Shown piece by piece: positions 31,157 through 48,400 of a stretch of 64,000 nt of DNA. Position numbers and translations under genes: made by a program. Location: the NCBI GenBank assembly GCA_035048485.1, contig CM068592.1:31308001-31372000 (forward strand), given 5' to 3'. Below the pieces are notes generated by a model, which was not told the origin of the DNA, made no database searches, and worked only from the letters and a program-made list of their open reading frames with translations. The stretch comes from Pteria penguin (Eukaryota; Mollusca; Bivalvia; Pterioida; Pteriidae). Each line of letters opens with the position of its first letter. Positions within the stretch are counted from its first letter, which is position 1.

Positions 31157-34100
31157 GTAAGTATTTTCCATATAAAATGTATACATTACCCAGTCGTTGG
31201 TAGGTTGTTGATGTGCATCATACAGACACTGTCATCATATAAATCTGTATATCTGTGTTATGCGTCATACAGACACCGTCACCATATAAATCTGTATATC
31301 TGTGTTATGCATCATACAGACACCGTCACCATATAAATCTGTATATCTGTGTTATGCATCAGACAGACACCGTCCCCATATAAATCTGTATATCTGTGTT
31401 AAACATCAGACAGACACCGTCACCATATAAATCTGCATATCTTTGTTATGCATCAGACAGACACCGTCAGCATATAAATGTGTATATCTGTGTTATACAT
31501 CATACAGACACCGTCACCATATAAATCTGTATATCTGTGTTACGCGTCATACAGACACCGTCACCATATAAATCTGTATATCTGTGTTATGCATCATACA
31601 AACCCCCTCACCATATAAATCTGTATATCTTTGTTATGCATCATACAGACACCGTCACCATATAAATCTGTATATTTGTGTTATACATCATTCAGACACC
31701 GTCACCATATAAATCTGTATATCTGTGCTATACATCAGACAGACACCGTCACCATATAAATCTGTATATCTGTGTTATGCATCATACAGACACCGTCACC
31801 ATATAAGTCTGTATATCTGTGTTATGCATCAGACACACACCGTCACCATATAAATCTGTATATCTGTGTTATGCATCATACAGACACCGTCACCATATAA
31901 ATCTGTATATCTGTGTTATGCATCATACAGACACCGTCACCATATAAATCTGTATATCTGTGTTATGCATCAGACAGACACCGTCACCATATAAATCTGT
32001 ATATCTGTGTTATGCATCATACAGACACCGTCACCATATAAATCTGTATTATACATCATACAGACACCGTCACCATATAAATATGAATATCTGTGTTATG
32101 CATCAGACAGACACCGTCACCATATAAGTCTGTATATCTGTGTTATGTATCATACAGACACCGTCACCATATAAGTCTGTATATCTGTGTTATACATCAT
32201 ACAGACACCGTCACCATATAAGTCTGTATATCTGGGTTATACATCATACAGACACCGTCACCATATAAATCTGTATATCTGTGTTATACATCATACAGAC
32301 ACCGTCACCATATAAATATGTATATCTGTGTTATACATCATACAGACACCGTCACGATATAAATATGTATATCTGTGTTATGCATCAGACAGACACCGTC
32401 ACCATATAAATCTGTATATCTGTGTTATGCATCATACTGACACCGTCACCATATAAATCTGTATACCAGTATCTGTGTAATGCATCATACAGACACCGTC
32501 ACCATATAAATCTGGATATCTGTGTTATGCATCATACATACACCGTCACCATATAAATCTGTATATCTGTGTTATGCATCATACAGACACCGTCACCATA
32601 TAAATCTGTATATCTGTGTTATGCATCATACAGACACCGTCACCGTATAAATCTGTATATCTGTGTTATGCATCAGACAGACACCGTCACCATATAAATC
32701 TGTCTATCTGTGTTATGCATCATACAGACACCGTCACCATATAAATCTGTATATCTGTGTTATGCATCAGACAGACACCGTCACCATATAAATCTGACTA
32801 TCTGTGTTATGCATCATACAGACACCGTCACCATATAAATCTGTATATCTGTGTTATGCATCAGACAGACACCGTCACCATATAAATCTGGATATCTGTG
32901 TTACACATCATACAGACACCCTCACCATATAAATCTGTATATCTGTGTTATGCATCATACAGACACCGTCACCATATAAATCTGTATATCTGTGTTATAC
33001 ATCATACAGACACCGTCACCATATAAATCTGTATATCTGTGTAATGCATCATACAGAGATCGTCACCATATAAATCTGTATATCTGTGTTATACATCAGA
33101 CAGACACCGTCACCATATAAATCTGTATATCTGTGTTATTCACCATACAGTCACCGTCACCATATAAATCTGTATATCTGTGTTATGCATGATACAGACA
33201 CCGTCACCTTATAAATCTGTATATCTGTGTTATGCATCATACAGACACCGTCACCATATAAATCTGTATATCTGTGTAATGCATCATACAGACACCGTCA
33301 CCATATAAATCTGTATATCTGTGTTATGCATCAGACAGACACCGTCACCATATAAATCTGTATATCTGTGTTATGCATCATACAGACACCGTCACCATAT
33401 AAATCTGTATATCTGTGTTATACATCAGACAGACACCGTCACCTTATAAATCTGTATATCTGTGTTATGCATCATACAGACACCGTCACCATATAAATCT
33501 GTATATCTGTGTAATGCATCATACAGACACCGTCACCATATAAATCTGTATATCTGTGTTATGCATCAGACAGACACCGTCACCATATAAATCTGTATAT
33601 CTGTGTTATGCATCATACAGACACCGTCACCATATAAATCTGTATATTTGTGTTATGCATCAGACAGACACCGTCACCATATAAATCTGTATATCTGTGT
33701 TATACATCAGACAGACACCGTCAACATATAAATCTGTATATCTGTGTTATGCATCAGACAGACACCGTCACCATATAAATCTGTATATCTGTGTTATGCA
33801 TCATACAGACACCGTCACCATATAAATCTGTATATCTGTGTTATGCATCAGACAGACACCGTCACCATATAAATCTGTATATCTGTATTATACATCATAC
33901 TGACACCGTCACCATATAAATCTGTATATCTGTGTTATGCATCAGACAGACACCGTCACCATATAGATCTGTATATCTGTGTTATACATCATACTGACAC
34001 CGTCACCATATAAATCGGTATATCTGTGTTATACATCATACAGACACCGTCACCATATAAATCTGTATATCTGTGTTATACATCATACAGACACCGTCAC

Positions 34101-37100
34101 CATATAAATCTGTATACCAGTATCTGTGTAATGCATCATACAGACACCGTCACCATATAAATCTGTATATCTGTGTTATGCATCATACAGACACCGTCAC
34201 CATATAAATCTGTATACCAGTATCTGTGTAATGCATCATACAGACACCGTCACCATATAAATCTGTATATCTGTGTTATGCATCATACAGACACCGTCAC
34301 CATATAAATCAATATATCTGTGTAATGCATCATACAGAGATCGTCACCATATAAATCTGTATATCTGTGTTATTCACCATACAGTCACCGTCACCATATA
34401 AATCTGTATATCTGTGTTATGCATGATACAGACACCGTCACCTTATAAATCTGTATATCTGTGTTATTCATCATACAGACACCGTCACCATTTAAATCTG
34501 TATATCTGTGTAATGCATCATACAGACACCGTCACCATATAAATCTGTATATCTGTGTTATGCATCAGACAGACACCGTCACCATATAAATCTGTATATC
34601 TGTGTTATGCATCATACAGACACCGTCACCATATAAATCTGTATATCTGTGTTATACATCATACAGACACCGTCACCATATAAATCTGTATATCTGTGTT
34701 ATGCATCATACAGACACCGTCACCATATAAATCTGTATATCTGTGTTATGCATAATACATACACCGTCACCATATAAATCTGTATATCTGTGTTATACAT
34801 CATACAGACACCGTCACCATATAAATCTGTATATCTGTGTTATGCATCAGACAGACACCGTCACCATATAAATCTGTATATCTGTGTTATGCATCAGACA
34901 GACACCGTCAGCATACAAGTCTGTATATCTGTGTTATGCATCAGACAGACACCGTCACCATATAAATCTGGATATCTGTGTAATGCATCATACATACACC
35001 GTCACCATATAAATCTGTATATCTGTGTTATGCATCATACAGACACCGTCACCATATAAATCTGTATATCTGTGTTATGCATCAGACAGACACCGTCACC
35101 ATATAAATCTGTATATCTGTGCTATGCATCATACAGACACCGTCACCATATAAATCTGTATATCTGTGTTATGCATCAGACAGACACCGTCACCATATAA
35201 ATCTGTATATCTGTGTTACACATCATACAGACACCCTCACCATATAAATCTGTATATCTGTGTTATGCATCATACAGATACCGTCACCATATCAATCTGT
35301 ATATCTGTGTTATACATCATACAGACACCTTCACCATATAAATCTGTATATCTGTGTTATGCATCATACATACACCATCACCATATAAATCTGTATACCA
35401 GTATCTGTGTAATGCATCATACAGACACCGTCACCATATAAATCTGTATATCTGTGTAATGCATCATACATACACCGTCACCATATAAATCAATATATCT
35501 GTGTAATGCATCATACAGAGATCGTCACCATATAAATCTGTATATCTGTGTTATACATCATACAGACACCGTTACCATTTAAATCTGTATATCTGTTTTA
35601 TTCACCATACAGTCACCGTCACCATATAAATCTGTATATCTGTGTTATGCATGATACAGACACCGTCACCTTATAAATCTGTATATCTGTGTTATGCATC
35701 AGACAGACACCGTTACCATATAAATCTGTATATCTGTGTAATGCATCATACAGACACCGTCACCATATAAATCTGTATATCTGTGTTATGCATCAGACAG
35801 ACACCGTCACCATATAAATCTGTATACCTGTGTTATGCATCAGACAGACACCGTCACCATATAAATCTGTATATCTGTGTTATGCATCAGACAGACACCG
35901 TCAGCATACAAGTCTGTATATCTGTGTTATGCATCAGACAGACAACGTCACCATATAAATCTGGATATCTGTGTTATGCATCATACATACACCGTAACCA
36001 TATAAATCTGTATATCTGTGTTATGCATCATACAGACACCGTCACCATATAAATCTGTATATCTGTGTTATGCATCATACAGACACCGTCACCGTATAAA
36101 TCTGTATATCTGTGTTATGCATCAGACAGACACCGTCACCATATAAATCTGAATATCTGTGTTATGCATCATACAGACACCGTCACCATATAAATCTGTA
36201 TATCTGTGTTATGCATCAGACAGACACCGTCACCATATAAATCTGTATATCTGTGTTATGCATCAGACAGACACCGTCAGCATACAAGTCTGTATATCTG
36301 TGTTATGCATCAGACAGACACCGTCACCAAATAAATCTGGATATCTGTGTTATGCATCATACAGACACCGTCACCATATCAATCTGTATACCAGTATCTG
36401 TGTAATGCATCATACAGACACCGTCACCATATAAATCTGTATATCTGTGTAATGCATCATACAGACACCGTCACCATATAAATCAATATATCTGTGTAAT
36501 GCATCATACAGAGATCGTCACCATATAAATCTGTATATCTGTGTTATACATCAGACAGACACCGTCACCATATAAATCTGTATATCTGTGTTATGCATGA
36601 TACAGACACCCTCACCATATAAATCTGTATATCTGTGTTATACATCATACAGACACCGTCACCATATAAATCTGTATATCTGTGTTATGCATGATACAGA
36701 CACCGTCACCATATAAATCTGTATATCTGTGTAATGCATCATACAGACACCGTCACCATATAAATCTGTATATTTATGTAATGCATCATACAGACACCGT
36801 CACCAAATAAATCTGTATATATGTGTTATGCATCATGCAGGCATCGTCACCATATAAATATGTATATCTGTGTTATACATCAGACAGACACCGTCACCAT
36901 ATAAATCTGTATATCTGTGTTATGGATCATCCAGACACCCTCACCATATAAATCTGTATATCTGTGTTATGCATCAGACAGACACCGTCACCATATAAAT
37001 CTGTGTATCTGTGTTATGCATGATACAGACACCGTCACGATATAAATCTGTATATCTGTGTAATGCATCATACAGACACCGTCACCATATAAATCTGTAT

Positions 37101-40100
37101 ATCTGTGTAATGCATCATACAGCCATCGTCACCATATAAATCTGTATATCTGTGTAATGCATCAGACAGACACCGTCACCATATAAATCTGTATATCTGT
37201 GTTATGCATCATACAGACACCGTCACCATATAAATGTGTATATCTGTGTTATACATCATACATACACCGTCACCATATAAATCTGTATATCTGTGTTATA
37301 CATCATACAGACACCGTCACCATATAAATCTGTATATCTGTGTCGTGCATCATACAGACACCGTCACCATATAAATCTGTATATCTGTGTAATGCATCAT
37401 ACAGTCACCGTCACCATATAAATATGTATAACTGTGTTATACATCAGACAGACACCGTTACGATATAAGTCTGTATATCTGTGTTATGCATCATACATAC
37501 ACCCTCACCATATAAATCTGTATATCTGTGTTATGCATCATACAGACACCGTCACCATATTAATCTGTATATCTGTGTTATACATCATACAGACACTTTC
37601 ACCATATAAATTTGTATATCTGTGTTATGCATCATACATACACCGTCACCATAGAAATCTGTATATCTGTGTTATACATCAGACAGACACCGTCACCATA
37701 TAAATCTGTATATCTGTGTTATACATCATACAGACACCGTCACCATATAAATCTGTATATCTGTGTTATACATCATACAGACACCGTCACCATATAAATT
37801 TTTATATCTGTGTTATACATCATACAGACACTGTCACCATATAAATCTGTTTATCTGTGTAATGCATCATACAGACACCGTCACCATATAAATCTGTATA
37901 TCTGTGTTATACATCATACAGACACCGTCAACGTATAAATCTGTATATCTGTGTTATGCATCATACAGACACCGTCACCATATAAATCTGTATATCTGTG
38001 TTATGCATCATACAGACACCGTCACCGTATAAATCTGCATATCTGTGTTATGCATCAGACAGAAACCGTCACCATATAAATCTGTATATCTGTGTTATGC
38101 ATCATACAGAGAACGTCACCATATAAATCTGTGTATCTGTGTTATGCATCAGACAGACACCGTCACCATATAAATCTGTATATGTGTGTTATACATCATA
38201 CTGAAACCGTCACCATATAAATCTGTATATCTGTGTTATACATGATACAGACACTGTCACCATATAAATCTGTAAATCTGTTTTATGCATCATACAGACA
38301 CCGTCACGATATAAGTCTGTATATCTGTGTTATGCATTAGACAGACACCGTCACCATATAAATCTGTATATCTGTGTTATACATCATACAGACACCGTCA
38401 CCATATAAATCTGTATATCTGTGTTATACATTATACAGACACCGTCACCATATAAATCTGTATATCTGTGTTATGCATCATACAGACACCGTCACCATAT
38501 AAATCTGTATATCTGTGTTATGCATCAGACAGACACCGCCACCATATAAATCTGTATATCTGTGTTATACATCATACTGACACTGTCACCATATAAATCT
38601 GTATATCTGTGTTATACATCATACAGACACCGTCACCATATAAATCTGTATATCTGTGTTATACATCATACAGACACCGTCACCATATAAATCTGTATAC
38701 CAGTATCTGTGTAATGCATCATACAGACACCGTCACCATATAAATCTGTATATCTGTGTTATGCATCATACAGACACCGTCACCATATAAATCTGTATAT
38801 CTGTGTTATGCATCATACAGACACCGTCACCATATAAATCTGTATATCTGTGTTATGCATCATACAGACACCGTCACCATATAAATCTGTATATCTGTGT
38901 AATGCATCATACAGAGATCGTCACCATATAAATCTGTATATCTGTGTTATACATCATAGAGACACCGTCAGCATATAAATCTGTATATCTGTGTTATTCA
39001 CCATACAGTCACCGTCACTATATAGATCTGTATATCTGTGTTATGCATGATACAGACACCGTCACCGTATAAATCTGTATATCTGTGTTATGCATCATAC
39101 AGACACCCTCACCATATAAATCTGTATATCTGTGTAATGCATCATACAGACACCGTCACCATATAAATCTGTATATCTGTGTTATGCATCAGACAGACAC
39201 CGTCACCATATAAATCTGTATATCTGTGTTATGCATCATACAGACACCGTCACCATATAAATCTGTATATCTGTGTTATACATCATACAGACACCGTCAC
39301 CATATAAATCTGTATATCTGTGTTATGCATCATACATACACCGTCACCATATAAATCTGTATATATGTGTTATACATCATACAGACACCGTCACCATATA
39401 AATCTGTATATCTGTGTTATGCATCATACAGACACCGTCACCATATAAATCTGTATATCTGTGTTATGCATCAGACAGACACCGTCACCATATAAATCTG
39501 TATATCTGTGTTATGCATCAGACAGACACCGTCACCATATAAATCTGTATATCTGTGTTATGCATCAGACAGAGAGCGTCACCATATAAATCTGTATATC
39601 TGTGTAGTGCATCATACAGACACCGTCACCATATAAATCTGTATATCTGTGTTATGCATCAGACAGACACCGTCAGCATACAAGTCTGTATATCTGTGTT
39701 ATACATCATACAGACACTGTCACCATATAAATCTGTATATCTGTGTAATGCATCATACAGACACCGTCACCATATAAATCTGTATATCTGTGTTATACAT
39801 CATACAGACACCGTCACCGTATAAATCTGTATATCTGTGTTATGCATCATACAGACACCGTCACCATATAAATCTGTATATCTGTGTTATGCATCATACA
39901 GACACCGTCACCGTATAAATCTGCATATCTGTGCTATGCATCAGACAGAAACCGTCGCCATATAAATCTGTATATCTGTGTTATGCATCATACAGACAAC
40001 GTCACCATATAAATCTGTGTATCTGTCTTATGCATCAGACAGACACCGTCACCATATAAATCTGTATATGTGTGTTATACATCATACTGAAACCGTCACC

Positions 40101-40339
40101 ATATAAATCTGTATATCTGTGTTATACATGATACAGACACCGTCACCATATAAATCTGTATATCTGTGTTATGCATCATACAGACACCGTCACCATATAA
40201 GTCTGTATATCTGTGTTATGCATCATACAGACACCGTCACCATATAAATCTGTATATCTGTGTTATACATCATACAGACACCGTCACCATATAAATCTGT
40301 ATATCTGTGTTATGCATCATACAGACACCGTCACCATAT

Positions 40340-41685
40340 AAATCTGTATATCTGTGTTATGCATCAGACAGACACCGTCACCATATAAATCTGTATATCT
40401 GTGTTATACATCATACTGACACCGTCACCATATAAATCTGTATATCTGTGTTATGCATCAGACAGACACCGTCACCATATAAATCTGTATATCTGTGTTA
40501 TACATCATATTGACACCGTCACCATATAAATCTGTATATCTGTGTTATACATCATACAGACACCGTCACCATATAAATCTGTATATCTGTGTTATACATC
40601 ATACAGACACCGTCACCATATAAATCTGTATACCAGTATCTGTGTAATGCATCATACAGACACCGTCACCATATAAATCTCTATATCTGTGTTATGCATC
40701 ATACAGACACCGTCACCATATAAATCTGTATACCAGTATCTGTGTAATGCATCATACAGACACCGTCACCATATAAATCTGTATATCTGTGTTATGCATC
40801 ATACAGACACCGTCACCATATAAATCTATATATCTGTGTAATGCATCATACAGAGATCGTCACCATATAAATCTGTATATCTGTGTTATACATTATACAG
40901 ACACCGTCACCATATAAATCTGTATATCTGTGTTATTCACCATACAGTCACCGTCACCATATAGATCTGTATATCTGTGTTATGCATGATACAGACACCG
41001 TCACCTTATAAATCTGTATATCTGTGTTATGCATCAGACAGACACCGTCACCATATAAATCTGTATATCTGTGTTATACATCATACTGACACCGTCACCA
41101 TATAAATCTGTATATCTGTGTTATGCATCAGACAGACACCGTCACCATATAAATCTGTATATCTGTGTTATACATCATACTGACACCGTCACCATATAAA
41201 TCTGTATATCTGTGTTATACATCATACAGACACCGTCACCATATAAATCTGTATATCTGTGTTATACATCATACAGACACCGTCACCATATAAATCTGTA
41301 TACCAGTATCTGTGTAATGCATCATACAGACACCGTCACCATATAAATCTCTATATCTGTGTTATGCATCATACAGACACCGTCACCATATAAATCTGTA
41401 TACCAGTATCTGTGTAATGCATCATACAGACACCGTCACCATATAAATCTGTATATCTGTGTTATGCATCATACAGACACCGTCACCATATAAATCAATA
41501 TATCTGTGTAATGCATCATACAGAGATCGTCACCATATAAATCTGTATATCTGTGTTATACATTATACAGACACCGTCACCATATAAATCTGTATATCTG
41601 TGTTATTCACCATACAGTCACCGTCACCATATAGATCTGTATATCTGTGTTATGCATGATACAGACACCGTCACCTTATAAATCT
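40340..41685. repeat. 670-bp higher-order duplication in the satellite
   Basis: Two adjacent blocks of 14 units each (12 of 47 bp and two of 53 bp, total 670 bp) are nearly identical. The paired CCAGTA insertions at 40633 and 40733 recur at 41303 and 41403, and both blocks carry the same ATCTCTATATC, CAGAGATCGTC and TTCACCATACAGTC variants in the same order. Confidence 0.75.
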
Positions 41686-44600
41686 GTATATCTGTGTTAT
41701 GCATCATACAGACACCGTCACCATATAAATCTGTATATCTGTGTAATGCATCATACAGACACCGTCACCATATAAATCTGTATATCTGTGTTATGCATCA
41801 GACAGACACCGTCACCATATAAATCTGTATATCTGTGTTATGCATCATACAGACACCGTCACCATATAAATCTGTATATCTGTGTTATACATCATACAGA
41901 CACCGTCACCATATAAATCTGTATATCTGTGTTATGCATCATACATACACCGTCACCATATAAATCTGTATATCTGTGTTATTCATCATACAGACACCGT
42001 CACCATATAAATCTGTATATCTGTGTCGTGCATCATTCAGACACCGTCACCATATAAATCTGTATATCTGTGTTATGCATCAGGCAGACACCGTCACCAT
42101 ATAAATCTGTATATCTGTGTTATGCATCAGACAGACACCGTCAGCATACAAGTCTGTATATTTGTGTTATGCATCAGACAGACACCGTCACCATATAAAT
42201 CTGGATATCTGTGTTATGCATCATACATACACCGTCACCATATAAATCTGTATATCTGTGTTATGCATCATACAGACACCGTCACCATATAAATCTGTAT
42301 ATCTGTGTTATGCATCAGACAGACACCGTCACCATATAAATCTGTATATCTGTGCTTTGCATCATACAGACACCGTCACCATATAAATCTGTATATCTGT
42401 GTTATGCATCAGACAGACAGCGTCACCATATAAATCTGTATATCTGTGTTACACATCATACAGACACCCTCACCATATAAATCTGTATATCTGTGTTATG
42501 CATCATACAGACACCGTCACCATATAAATCTGTAGATCTGTGTTATACATCATACAGACACCGTCACCATATAAATTTCGATATCTGTGTTATACATCAT
42601 ACAGACACTGTCACCATATAAATCTGTATATCTGTGTAATGCATCATACAGACACCGTCACCATATAAATCTGTATATCTGTGTTATACATCATACAGAC
42701 ACCGTCACCGTATAAATCTGTATATCTGTGTTATGCATCATACAGACACCGTCACCATATAAATCTGTATATCTGTGTTATGCATCATACAGACACCGTC
42801 ACCGTATAAATCTGCATATCTGTGCTATGCATCAGACAGAAACCGTCACCATATAAATCTGTATATCTGTGTTATGCATCATACAGACAACGTCACCATA
42901 TAAATCTGTGTATCTGTCTTATGCATCAGACAGACACCGTCACCATATAAATCTGTATATGTGTATTATACATCATACTGAAACCGTCACCATATAAATC
43001 TGTATATCTGTGTTATACATGATACAGACACCGTCACCATATAAATCTGTATATCTGTTTTATGCATCATACAGACACCGTCACGATATAAGTCTGTATA
43101 TCTGTGTTATGCATCATACAGACACCGTCACCATATAAATCTGTATATCTGTGTTATACATCATACAGACACCGTCACCATATAAATCTGTATATCTGTG
43201 TTATGCATCATACAGACACCGTCACCATATAAATCTGTATATCTGTGTTATGCATCAGACAGACACCGTCACCATATAAATCTGTATATCTGTGTTATAC
43301 ATCATACAGACACCGTCACCATATAAATCTGTATATCTGTGTTATGCATCAGACAGACACCGTCACCATATAAATCTGTATATCTGTGTTATGCATCAGA
43401 CTGACACCGTCACCATATAAATCTGTATATCTGTGTTATACATCATACAGACACCGTCACCATATAAATCTGTATATCTGTGTTATACATCATACAGACA
43501 CCGTCACCATATAAATCTGTCTATCTGTGTTATGCATCATACAGACACCGTCACCATATAAATCTCTATATCTGTGTTATGCATCATACAGACACCGTCA
43601 CCATATAAATCTGTATACCAGTATCTGTGTAATGCATCATACAGACACCGTCACCATATAAATCTGTATATCTGTGTTATGCATCATACAGACACCGTCA
43701 CCATATAAATCAATATATCTGTGTAATGCATCATACAGAGATCGTCACCATATAAATCTGTATATCTGTGTTATACATTATACAGACACCGTCACCATAT
43801 AAATCTGTATATCTGTGTTATTCATCATACAGTCACCTTCACCATATAAATCTGTATATCTGTGTTATACATCATACAGACACCGTCACCATATAAATCT
43901 GTATATCTGTGTTATGCATCAGGCAGACACCGTCACCATATAAATCTGTATATCTCTGTTATACATCATACTGACACCGTCACCATATGAATATGTATAT
44001 CTGTGTTATGCATCAGACAGACACCGTCACCATATAAATCTGTATATCTGTGTTATGTATCATACAGAATCCGTCACTATATAAATCTGTATATCTGTGT
44101 TATACATCATACAGACACCGTCACCATATAAATTTGTATATCTGTGTTATGCATCAGACAGACACCGTCACCATATAAATCTGTATACCAGTATCTGTGT
44201 AATGCATCATACAGACACCGTCACCATATAAATCTGTATATCTGTGTTATGCATCATACAGACACCGTCACCATATAAATCTGTATATCTGTGTAATGCA
44301 TCATACAGACACCGTCACCATATAAATCTGTATATCTGTGTTATGCATCATACAGACACCGTCACGATATAAATCTGTATATCTGTGTAATGCATCATAC
44401 AGACATCGTCACCATATAAATCTGTATATCTGTGTTATGCATCATACAGACACCGTCACCATATAAATCTGTATATCTGTGTTATTCACCATACAGTCAC
44501 CGTCACCATATAAATCTGTATATCTGTGTTATGCATCATACAGACACCGTCACCATATAAATCTGTATATCTGTGTTATGCATCATACAGACACCGTCAC

Positions 44601-45429
44601 CATATAAATCTGTATATCTGTGTAATGCATCATACAGACACCGTCACCATATAAATCTGTATATCTGTGTTATGCATCAGACAGACACCGTCACCATATA
44701 AATCTGTATATCTGTGTTATGCATCATACAGACACCGTCACCATATAAATCTGTATATCTGTGTTATACATCATACAGACACCGTCACCATATAAATCTG
44801 TATATCTGTGTTATGCATCATACATACACCGTCACCATATAAATCTGTATATCTGTGTTATACATCATACAGACACCGTCACCATATAAATCTGTATATC
44901 TGTGTCGTGCATCATTCAGACACCGTCACCATATAAATCTGTATATCTGTGTTATGCATCAGGCAGACACCGTCACCATATAAATCTGTATATCTGTGTT
45001 ATGCATCAGACAGACACCGTCAGCATAGAAGTCTGTATATTTGTGTTATGCATCAGACAGACACCGTCACCATATAAATCTGGATATCTGTGTTATGCAT
45101 CATACATACACCGTCACCATATAAATCTGTATATCTGTGTTATGCATCATACAGACACCGTCACCATATAAATCTGTATATCTGTGTTATGCATCAGACA
45201 GACACCGTCACCATATAAATCTGTATATCTGTGTTTTGCATCATACAGACACCGTCACCATATAAATCTGTATATCTGTGTTATGCATCAGACAGACAGC
45301 GTCACCATATAAATCTGTATATCTGTGTTACACATCATACAGACACCCTCACCATATAAATCTGTATATCTGTGTTATGCATCATACAGACACCGTCACC
45401 ATATCAATCTGTATATCTGTGTTATACAT

Positions 45430-48400
45430 CATACAGACACCTTCACCATATAAATCTGTATATCTGTGTTATGCATCATACATACACCATCACCATATAA
45501 ATTTGTATACCAGTATCTGTGTAATGCATCATACAGACACCGTCACCATATAAATCTGTATATCTGTGTAATGCATCATACAGACACCGTCACCATATAA
45601 ATCAATATATCTGTGTAATGCATCATACAGAGATCGTCACCATATAAATCTGTATATCTGTGTTATACATCATACAGACACCGTTACCATATAAATCTGT
45701 ATATCTGTGTTATTCATCATATAGACACCGTCACCATATAAATCTGTATGTCTGTGTTATGCATGATACAGACACCGTCACCTTATAAATCTGTATATCT
45801 GTGTTATGCATCAGACAGACACCGTCACCATATAAATCTTTATATCTGTGTAATGCATCATACAGACACCGTCACCATATAAATCTGTATATCTGTGTTA
45901 TGCATCAGACAGACACCGTCACCATATAAATCTGTATATCTGTGTTATGCATCAGACAGACACCGTCACCATATAAATCTGTATATCTGTGTTATGCATC
46001 AGACAGAGACCGTCAGCATACAAGTCTGTATATCTGTGTTATGCATCAGACAGACACCGTCACCATATAAATCTGGATATCTGTGTTATGCATCATACAT
46101 ACACCGTAACCATATAAATCTGTATATCTGTGTTATGCATCATACAGACACCGTCACCATATAAATCTGTATATCTGTGTTATGCATCATACAGACACCG
46201 TCACCGTATAAATCTGTATATCTGTGTTATGCATCAGACAGACACCGTCACCATATAAATCTGAATATCTGTGTTATGCATCATACAGACACCGTCACCA
46301 TATAAATCTGTATATCTGTGTTATGCATCATACAGACACCGTCACCATATAAATCTGTATATCTGTGTTACACATCATACAGACACCCTCACCATATAAA
46401 TCTGTATATCTGTGTTATGCATCATACAGACACCGTCACCATATCAATCTGTATATCTGTGTTATACATCATACAGACACCTTCACCATATAAATCTGTA
46501 TATCTGTGTTATGAATCATACATACACCATCACCATATAAATCTGTATACCAGTATCTGTGTAATGCATCATACAGACACCGTCACCATATAAATCTGTA
46601 TATCTGTGTAATGCATCATACAGACACCGTCACCATATAAATCAATATATCTGTGTAATGCATCATACAGAGATCGTCACCATATAAATCTGTATATCTG
46701 TGTTATGCATCAGACAGACACCGTCACCATATAAATCTGTATATCTGTATTATGCATGATACAGACACCCTCACCATATAAATCTGTATATTTGTGTTAT
46801 ACATCATACAGACACCGTCACCATATAAATCTGTATATCTGTGTTATGCATGATACAGACACCGTCACCTTATAAATCTGTATATCTGTGTTATGCATCA
46901 TACAGACACCGTCACCATATAAATCTGTATATCTGTGTAATGCATCATACAGACACCGTCACCATATAAATCTGTATATCTGTGTTATGCATCAGACAGA
47001 CACCGTCACCATATAAATCTGTATATCTGTGTTATGCATCATACAGACACCGTCACCATATAAATCTGTATATCTGTGTTATGCATCATACAGACACCGT
47101 CACCATATAAATCTGTATATCTGTGTTATGCATCATACATACACCGTCACCATATAAATCTGTATATCTGTGTTATGCATCATACAGACACCGTCACCAT
47201 ATAAATCTGTATATCTGTGTCGTGCATCATACAGACACCGTCACCATATAAATCTGTATATCTGTGTTATGCATCATACAGACACCGTCACCTTATAAAT
47301 CTGTATATCTGTGTTATGCATCATACAGACACCGTCACCATATAAATCTGTATATCTGTGTAATGCATCATACAGTCACCGTCACCATATAAATCTGTAT
47401 AACTGTGTTATACATTAGACAGACACCGTCACGATATAAGTCTGTATATCTGTGTTATGCATCATACATACACCCTCACCATATAAATCTGTGTATCTGT
47501 GTTATGCATCATACAGACACCGTCACCATATTAATCTGTATATCTGTGTTATACATCATACAGACACCGTCACCATATAAATCTGTATATCTGTGTTATG
47601 CATCATACATACACCGTCACCATATAAATCTGTATATCTGTGTTATACATCAGACAGACACCGTCACCATATAAATCTGTATATCTGTGTTATACATCAT
47701 ACAGACACCGTCACCATATAAATCTGTTTATCTGTGTTATACATCATACAGACACCGTCACCATATAAATCTGTATATCTGTGTTATGCATCATACAGAC
47801 ACCGTCACCATATAAATCTGTATATCTGTGTAATGCATCATACAGACACCGTCACCATATAAATCTGTATATCTGTGTTATACATCATACAGACACCGTC
47901 ACCGTATAAATCTGTATATCTGTGTTATGCATCAGACAGACACCGTCACCATATAAATCTGTATATCTGTGTTATGCATCATACAGACACCGTCACCGTA
48001 TAAATCTGGATATCTGTGTTATGCATCAGACAGACACCGTCACCATATAAATCTGTATATCTGTGTTATGCATCATACAGACAACGTCACCATATAAATC
48101 TGTGTATCTGTGTTATGCATCAGACAGACACCGTCACCATATAAATCTGTATATGTGTGTTATACATCATACTGACACCGTCACTATATAAATCTGTATA
48201 TCTGTGTTATGCATCTGACAGACACTGTCACCATATAAATCTGTATATCTCTGTTATACATCATACTGAAACCGTCACCATATAAATCTGTATATCTGTG
48301 TTATACATGATACAGACACCGTCGCCATATAAATCTGTATATCTGTTTTATGCATCATACAGACACCGTCACGATATAAGTCTGTATATCTGTGTTATGC

